A stretch of 7,923 nucleotides of DNA from JBHIDQ01 sp046760155. GTDB taxonomy: Bacteria > Chloroflexota > Dehalococcoidia > Dehalococcoidales > RBG-16-60-22. Made by a program: the position numbers and the translations under genes. The stretch is taken from NCBI GenBank assembly GCA_046760155.1, contig JBHIDQ010000065.1, forward strand, positions 1-7,923, given 5' to 3'. Positions 4,976 to 7,923 of this stretch are shown piece by piece; within the stretch, counting starts at the first letter, position 1; each line of letters starts with the position of its first letter. The notes beneath the pieces are model-generated. The model was not told the DNA's origin. It saw only the letters and a list, made by a program, of their open reading frames with translations, and did not search any database.

Positions 4976-6182
4976 TACTGTTCTCTTTTCCGGTCATGCC
5001 CAGCAATAGTTCGGTGCGTGGCACCTCCCCGATGAGCCTTTCATCTTCATCAATTACCGCCACCGGGTTGTCAGTAGCTGCTGCCAGCGGAATCACTTCT
5101 TCAATCGGCTGGTCAGGGCCGATTTGAAGGGCATTCCCTTTCACCATCTTGCTCAGCCTGGTAACACCGTCTCTGATGGCTTGCCTGGCTTCGTCGAGGG
5201 TGATGACCCCCCTAAGCCGTCTCCCCGGGTCCATGATAAAGGCGTATTGGACGTCTTTTTCCCTCATTTCGTGTATAGCTACCTTGGGCCCCTGCCAGCT
5301 GTACAGGGTAACCTCCGGCTCCTTCATGATGTTTCTCACCGGGACGACCTTACTGCGGGGGACATCACGGACAAACTCGGTGACGTACTCATCGGCCGGG
5401 CCAATAACAATCTCTTCCGGGCTGCCAATCTGGACTATCTCTCCGTCCTTCATAATGACAATGCGTTCCCCCATCTTGAGTGCTTCGCCAAGGTCGTGGG
5501 TGATGAAGACGATGGTCTTATGGACTTCAGTTATCAAATTGAGGAATTCGTCCTGCATTTGGCGGCGAATCAGGGGGTCGAGGGCGCTAAACGGCTCGTC
5601 CATAAGCAGTATCTCAGGGTCTACGGTGAGCGCCCGCGCCAGGCCAACTCGCTGCTGCATACCGCCACTGAGTTCGTGCGGGTAGCTGTTCTCCCAGCCT
5701 TTGAGTCCGACCATATTGATTATTTCACGCGCCCGTTCCCGTCGCTGGGCTTTATTTATACCCTGTACCTCCAGCCCGTAGGCGACATTGTCGACAATTG
5801 AACGGTGGGGGAAGAGAGCAAAGTGCTGGAATACCATGGACACTTTGTGACGCCGAGCCTGCCTGAGTTCTCTTTCGTCCATGGCGGCAAGGTCAGCACC
5901 ATCGATGAGGATTCGCCCCATGGTGGGCTCGATGATCCGGTTGAGGCAGCGGACGATGGTAGACTTACCACTGCCCGATAATCCCATAATGACAAACACT
6001 TCACCCTCGTGGACCTCGAAGGAGACATCTCTCACGGCGATAACATGCCCGGTCTGTTCCAGTACTTCTTCCTTGGTCATGCCATCTTTAATAAGGCTAA
6101 TGGCGTGTTGCGGGTCAGGGCCGAAAATCTTCCAGACATTCTGGCAGGAAATTTTCAGCGGGGGGTTTTCTTTTTCACTCAT
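4959..6182 (-). CDS. Glycine betaine/proline-betaine ABC transporter ATP-binding protein with CBS domains (ProV/OpuAA-like)
   Basis: This 407-residue ATPase powers the betaine-type importer from the cytoplasmic face. The ProV-specific N-terminus FGPDPQHAISLIKDGMTKEE (20-39) precedes the nucleotide-binding domain: Walker A GLSGSGKST (67-75), Q-loop Q119 (VFQHFALFPHR), ABC signature LSGGMQQR (171-178), Walker B ILLMDEP (191-197), D-loop SALD (199-202) and H-loop H229 (THD). After about residue 278 come tandem CBS domains (VRNIMKEPE..., then MVKGNALQIGPDQPIEEV...). In OpuA-type transporters such domains sense ionic strength and gate transport. The ATG is preceded by only a weak SD (GAAGAG). It is the first gene of a two-gene unit with the permease. 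The receptor gene is not in this unit, and the aminotransferase lies 376 bases upstream on the same strand. Confidence 0.95.
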   Translation of the reverse strand: MSEKENPPLKISCQNVWKIFGPDPQHAISLIKDGMTKEEVLEQTGHVIAVRDVSFEVHEGEVFVIMGLSGSGKSTIVRCLNRIIEPTMGRILIDGADLAAMDERELRQARRHKVSMVFQHFALFPHRSIVDNVAYGLEVQGINKAQRRERAREIINMVGLKGWENSYPHELSGGMQQRVGLARALTVDPEILLMDEPFSALDPLIRRQMQDEFLNLITEVHKTIVFITHDLGEALKMGERIVIMKDGEIVQIGSPEEIVIGPADEYVTEFVRDVPRSKVVPVRNIMKEPEVTLYSWQGPKVAIHEMREKDVQYAFIMDPGRRLRGVITLDEARQAIRDGVTRLSKMVKGNALQIGPDQPIEEVIPLAAATDNPVAVIDEDERLIGEVPRTELLLGMTGKENSNETKQ

Positions 6183-6558
6183 AAGTTCTTACTCTTCGGT
6201 TTTAGCATACGATTCAGATGATAAAGTTTTTCAGGAATGGAAAGAGTGGAACAGAGATGAGGGGAAAAGATTTGGCGCTAGTTTCCAGAAAGACTAGGCC
6301 GACTAAAAACCTCCCAAAATTTTATTAGAGATTTGATGGTCACCATTCGAAAAGGCCATACCTTTTTACCAAAGATTCGGTGTCAAGTCAACTCTGATGA
6401 GGGGTGCTTAGTGGGGCAGGGGTCAATTGTGGGGCGAAGAGGCACAACAAGCAAATCTGGCAGGTTAGCCTTCACAACCTAGTGAGTGCCTCATAATGCC
6501 TTATCCGAGTCATTCGTTCGGCAGAGGATTATTTCAAGAGGAGGGAGTTATAGCTTGG
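6183..6558. other. 376-base spacer between aminotransferase and ATPase genes
   Basis: No credible gene is seen here on either strand. It holds one candidate promoter for the ATPase gene (6363-6391). There are only short inverted repeats: 6350-6355 with 6361-6366, and 6462-6466 with 6476-6480. There is also a direct GTGGGGC repeat (6411, 6429). No strong terminator follows the aminotransferase stop, so read-through into the transporter genes is possible. Confidence 0.6.
6363..6391 (-). promoter_or_regulatory. Candidate promoter for the ATPase-permease genes
   Basis: On the minus strand TTGACT (6386-6391), a 17-base spacer and TAAAAA (6363-6368) match 5 and 4 of 6 consensus positions. The start would be near 6356, leaving a leader of about 170 bases. 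An alternative TTGACA overlaps five bases further on but has no good -10 box. Confidence 0.4.
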
Positions 6559-7905
6559 CTAAACTGAGGGCGCCAGCCCAATTAACTCAGGCCACAGGTC
6601 TTCGATGGTGGGCTTGAGCTCCGTCACGACGTCATCAACCGCCTTGACGGCGGCATCGATTTCTTTCGGCGTCATTGGAGTTGACATAACGTAAAGTCCT
6701 CTAGCCGCTGAAAACATGCCCCTCTCCTGCATGGCAAGGTAGAACAGGTGCTGAAGGTCCTTATTCGCCTCACGTGCCGACTTTCCATTCACCACCGGCT
6801 GGTCGCTGAAGTGAATGTTTTGCAGCGAGCCCATTCCGGTCACCTGGCCTTTGATGTTTAGTCTCTTGAAGATGGTGCGTACCCCATCGGCAAAAGATTC
6901 ACCCAGTTTATTGATTCTGTCGATGACCTCGGCATTAAGCTGTTCCATAGTAGCCACGCCGGCGGTGGCAGTCATCGGGTTAGCGTTCAAGGTCCCGGCA
7001 TGGTAAACCTTGCCCACCTCGGGGGAGAAAAGCCGCATGACATCTTCACGCCCACCACAGGCACCCACCGGATAGCCGCCACCGATAATCTTGGCCATGG
7101 TGGTAAGGTCAGGCTTAATTCCGTAGATACTCTGAACTCCGCCCCAAGCCAGTCTGAGACTGATTACTTCATCCAAGATTAAAAGCACACCGTTTTCCGC
7201 AGTAACCCGGCGCAGAAACTCAAGATAACCGTCCCGGGGTGGAATCATACCGGCCGCGCCCATTGCTCCCTCAACAATAACCGCTGCCAATTTGTCTTTG
7301 TTCTCCACGATGGCCTTTTCGGCGGCCTCTTTATCATTATAGGGAACGACAATGGAGTCCTTTTGGGCACTCTTGGATATGCCGGTAGCGTCGGATGGAT
7401 AGACTACCGGGTCGTAGCTTCCGTGGTAGCAACCATCCGTTTTCAAAATCATGTCCTTACCGGTGAGGCCTCGGGCTACACGCAGGGCAATCATTACCGC
7501 TTCTGAGCCTGAGTTGCCGAACCTGACCTTGTCCACGGAATCCACCATATTACAGATAAGTTCCGACCAGCGCACCACCGTGGGAATGAGGGCACCGAAA
7601 GCAGTTCCTTTAGCTGCCTGCTCTCTCACTGCGGCTACCACCCTGGGATTGGCGTGGCCCAGAATCATGGTCGTGTAGCAATTGTGAAAATCGATATATT
7701 CGTGTCCATCGACATCGGTAAAGCGGCAGCCTTCGGCCTTATCAATCCAGATGGGATAGGGCTGGAACCAGATGGAGGTGCGGGTATCTCCGCCGGGCAT
7801 ATATTTCCGGGCAGCTTCTAAAGTGGCTCGTGATTTTTGGGTTCTTTTGCGATAGATATCTTCGTATTTTTGGGTTACCTCAGCCAGCAACTGTTCCCGG
7901 GACAT
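6559..7905 (-). CDS. Class III PLP aminotransferase, glutamate-1-semialdehyde aminomutase-like / beta-amino-acid transaminase clade
   Basis: This 448-residue cytosolic fold-type I PLP enzyme is full length for its group. NSGSEAVMIALRVARG (131-146) binds the cofactor phosphate, CYHGSYD (159-165) gives the ring-stacking Tyr160, LILDEV (242-247) gives Asp245 for the pyridine nitrogen, Lys272 in AKIIGGGYPVGA is the Schiff-base lysine, and HAGTLNANP (302-310) is the partner-subunit phosphate loop. It resembles HemL, but MPGGDTRTS (36-44), the PYPIW stretch and DEVISLRLAWGG (in place of DEVMTGFR) resemble, from memory, the beta-phenylalanine-type transaminases annotated as aspartate aminotransferase family. 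A transaminase acting on an amino acid or amine is therefore more likely than a tetrapyrrole enzyme. The start has AAAGGAG 10 bases upstream (7916-7922). The promoter lies outside the window. Substrate is unknown. Confidence 0.9.
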   Translation of the reverse strand: MSREQLLAEVTQKYEDIYRKRTQKSRATLEAARKYMPGGDTRTSIWFQPYPIWIDKAEGCRFTDVDGHEYIDFHNCYTTMILGHANPRVVAAVREQAAKGTAFGALIPTVVRWSELICNMVDSVDKVRFGNSGSEAVMIALRVARGLTGKDMILKTDGCYHGSYDPVVYPSDATGISKSAQKDSIVVPYNDKEAAEKAIVENKDKLAAVIVEGAMGAAGMIPPRDGYLEFLRRVTAENGVLLILDEVISLRLAWGGVQSIYGIKPDLTTMAKIIGGGYPVGACGGREDVMRLFSPEVGKVYHAGTLNANPMTATAGVATMEQLNAEVIDRINKLGESFADGVRTIFKRLNIKGQVTGMGSLQNIHFSDQPVVNGKSAREANKDLQHLFYLAMQERGMFSAARGLYVMSTPMTPKEIDAAVKAVDDVVTELKPTIEDLWPELIGLAPSV

Positions 7906-7915
7906 GATTTATCTT

Positions 7916-7922
7916 CTCCTTT
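7916..7922 (-). promoter_or_regulatory. Ribosome binding site of the aminotransferase
   Basis: On the minus strand AAAGGAG lies 10 bases before the ATG at 7905. It supports this start codon, which gives a complete N-terminus for the family. Confidence 0.75.
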
Positions 7923-7923
7923 C

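Noticed and set aside
5881..6297. A 138-codon plus-strand reading frame running from the ATPase gene into the spacer
   Set aside because: Most of it is antisense to the Walker A end of the ATPase gene. It has no recognisable domain and no convincing ribosome binding site.
6350..6366. AAAAGG/CCTTTT hairpin as a terminator in the spacer
   Set aside because: The stem is only 6 bp and A/T-rich, and it overlaps the candidate -10 box of the ATPase promoter.
6559..7905. Naming the aminotransferase hemL
   Set aside because: It has the general fold and motifs, but the N-terminal and post-DEV segments are not HemL-like and no tetrapyrrole gene is nearby.

Overview
The window comes from a bacterium with roughly balanced base composition, consensus-like sigma-70-type promoters, strong AAGGAGG ribosome binding sites and a lipoprotein solute receptor. 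The lipoprotein receptor and general protein style would fit a Gram-positive or Chloroflexota-like organism. That placement is only an impression, since no rRNA or other marker gene is present.

Layout from left to right. The 5' end of a tRNA gene (minus strand) is cut by the left edge and has its own promoter. Next come two divergent oxidoreductases: an aldo/keto reductase (minus, 102-1079) and a malate/L-lactate dehydrogenase-like (Ldh_2) enzyme (plus, 1266-2375), each with a readable promoter in the 186-base gap. A 64-residue Xre-type helix-turn-helix protein (minus, 2406-2600) follows. It is divergent from a glycine-betaine-type ABC substrate-binding lipoprotein (plus, 2960-3898). The rest of that transporter, the ProW-like permease (3977-4975) and the ProV-like ATPase with CBS domains (4959-6182), lies convergently on the minus strand. 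It is separated from the receptor gene by a bidirectional terminator. At the right end, a class III (PLP) aminotransferase of the glutamate-1-semialdehyde aminomutase-like group (minus, 6559-7905) points toward the ATPase across a 376-base spacer.

The transporter should import a quaternary-ammonium osmolyte such as glycine betaine, proline betaine or choline. The aminotransferase and the two oxidoreductases could form a small amino-acid/keto-acid metabolic neighbourhood, but nothing in the sequence ties them to the transported compound.

The most unusual part is the 359-base region between the Xre gene and the receptor gene. It holds two strong divergent promoters with the same 10-base -35 block. 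A 9-bp palindrome sits at the predicted transcription start of the receptor gene and is followed by a T-run. A leader follows in which a Shine-Dalgarno/start module recurs with a 64-base period. The second copy encodes a five-codon peptide (MKHKW, stop) that echoes the true receptor N-terminus (MKHKL). This looks like a regulatory leader formed by tandem duplication.
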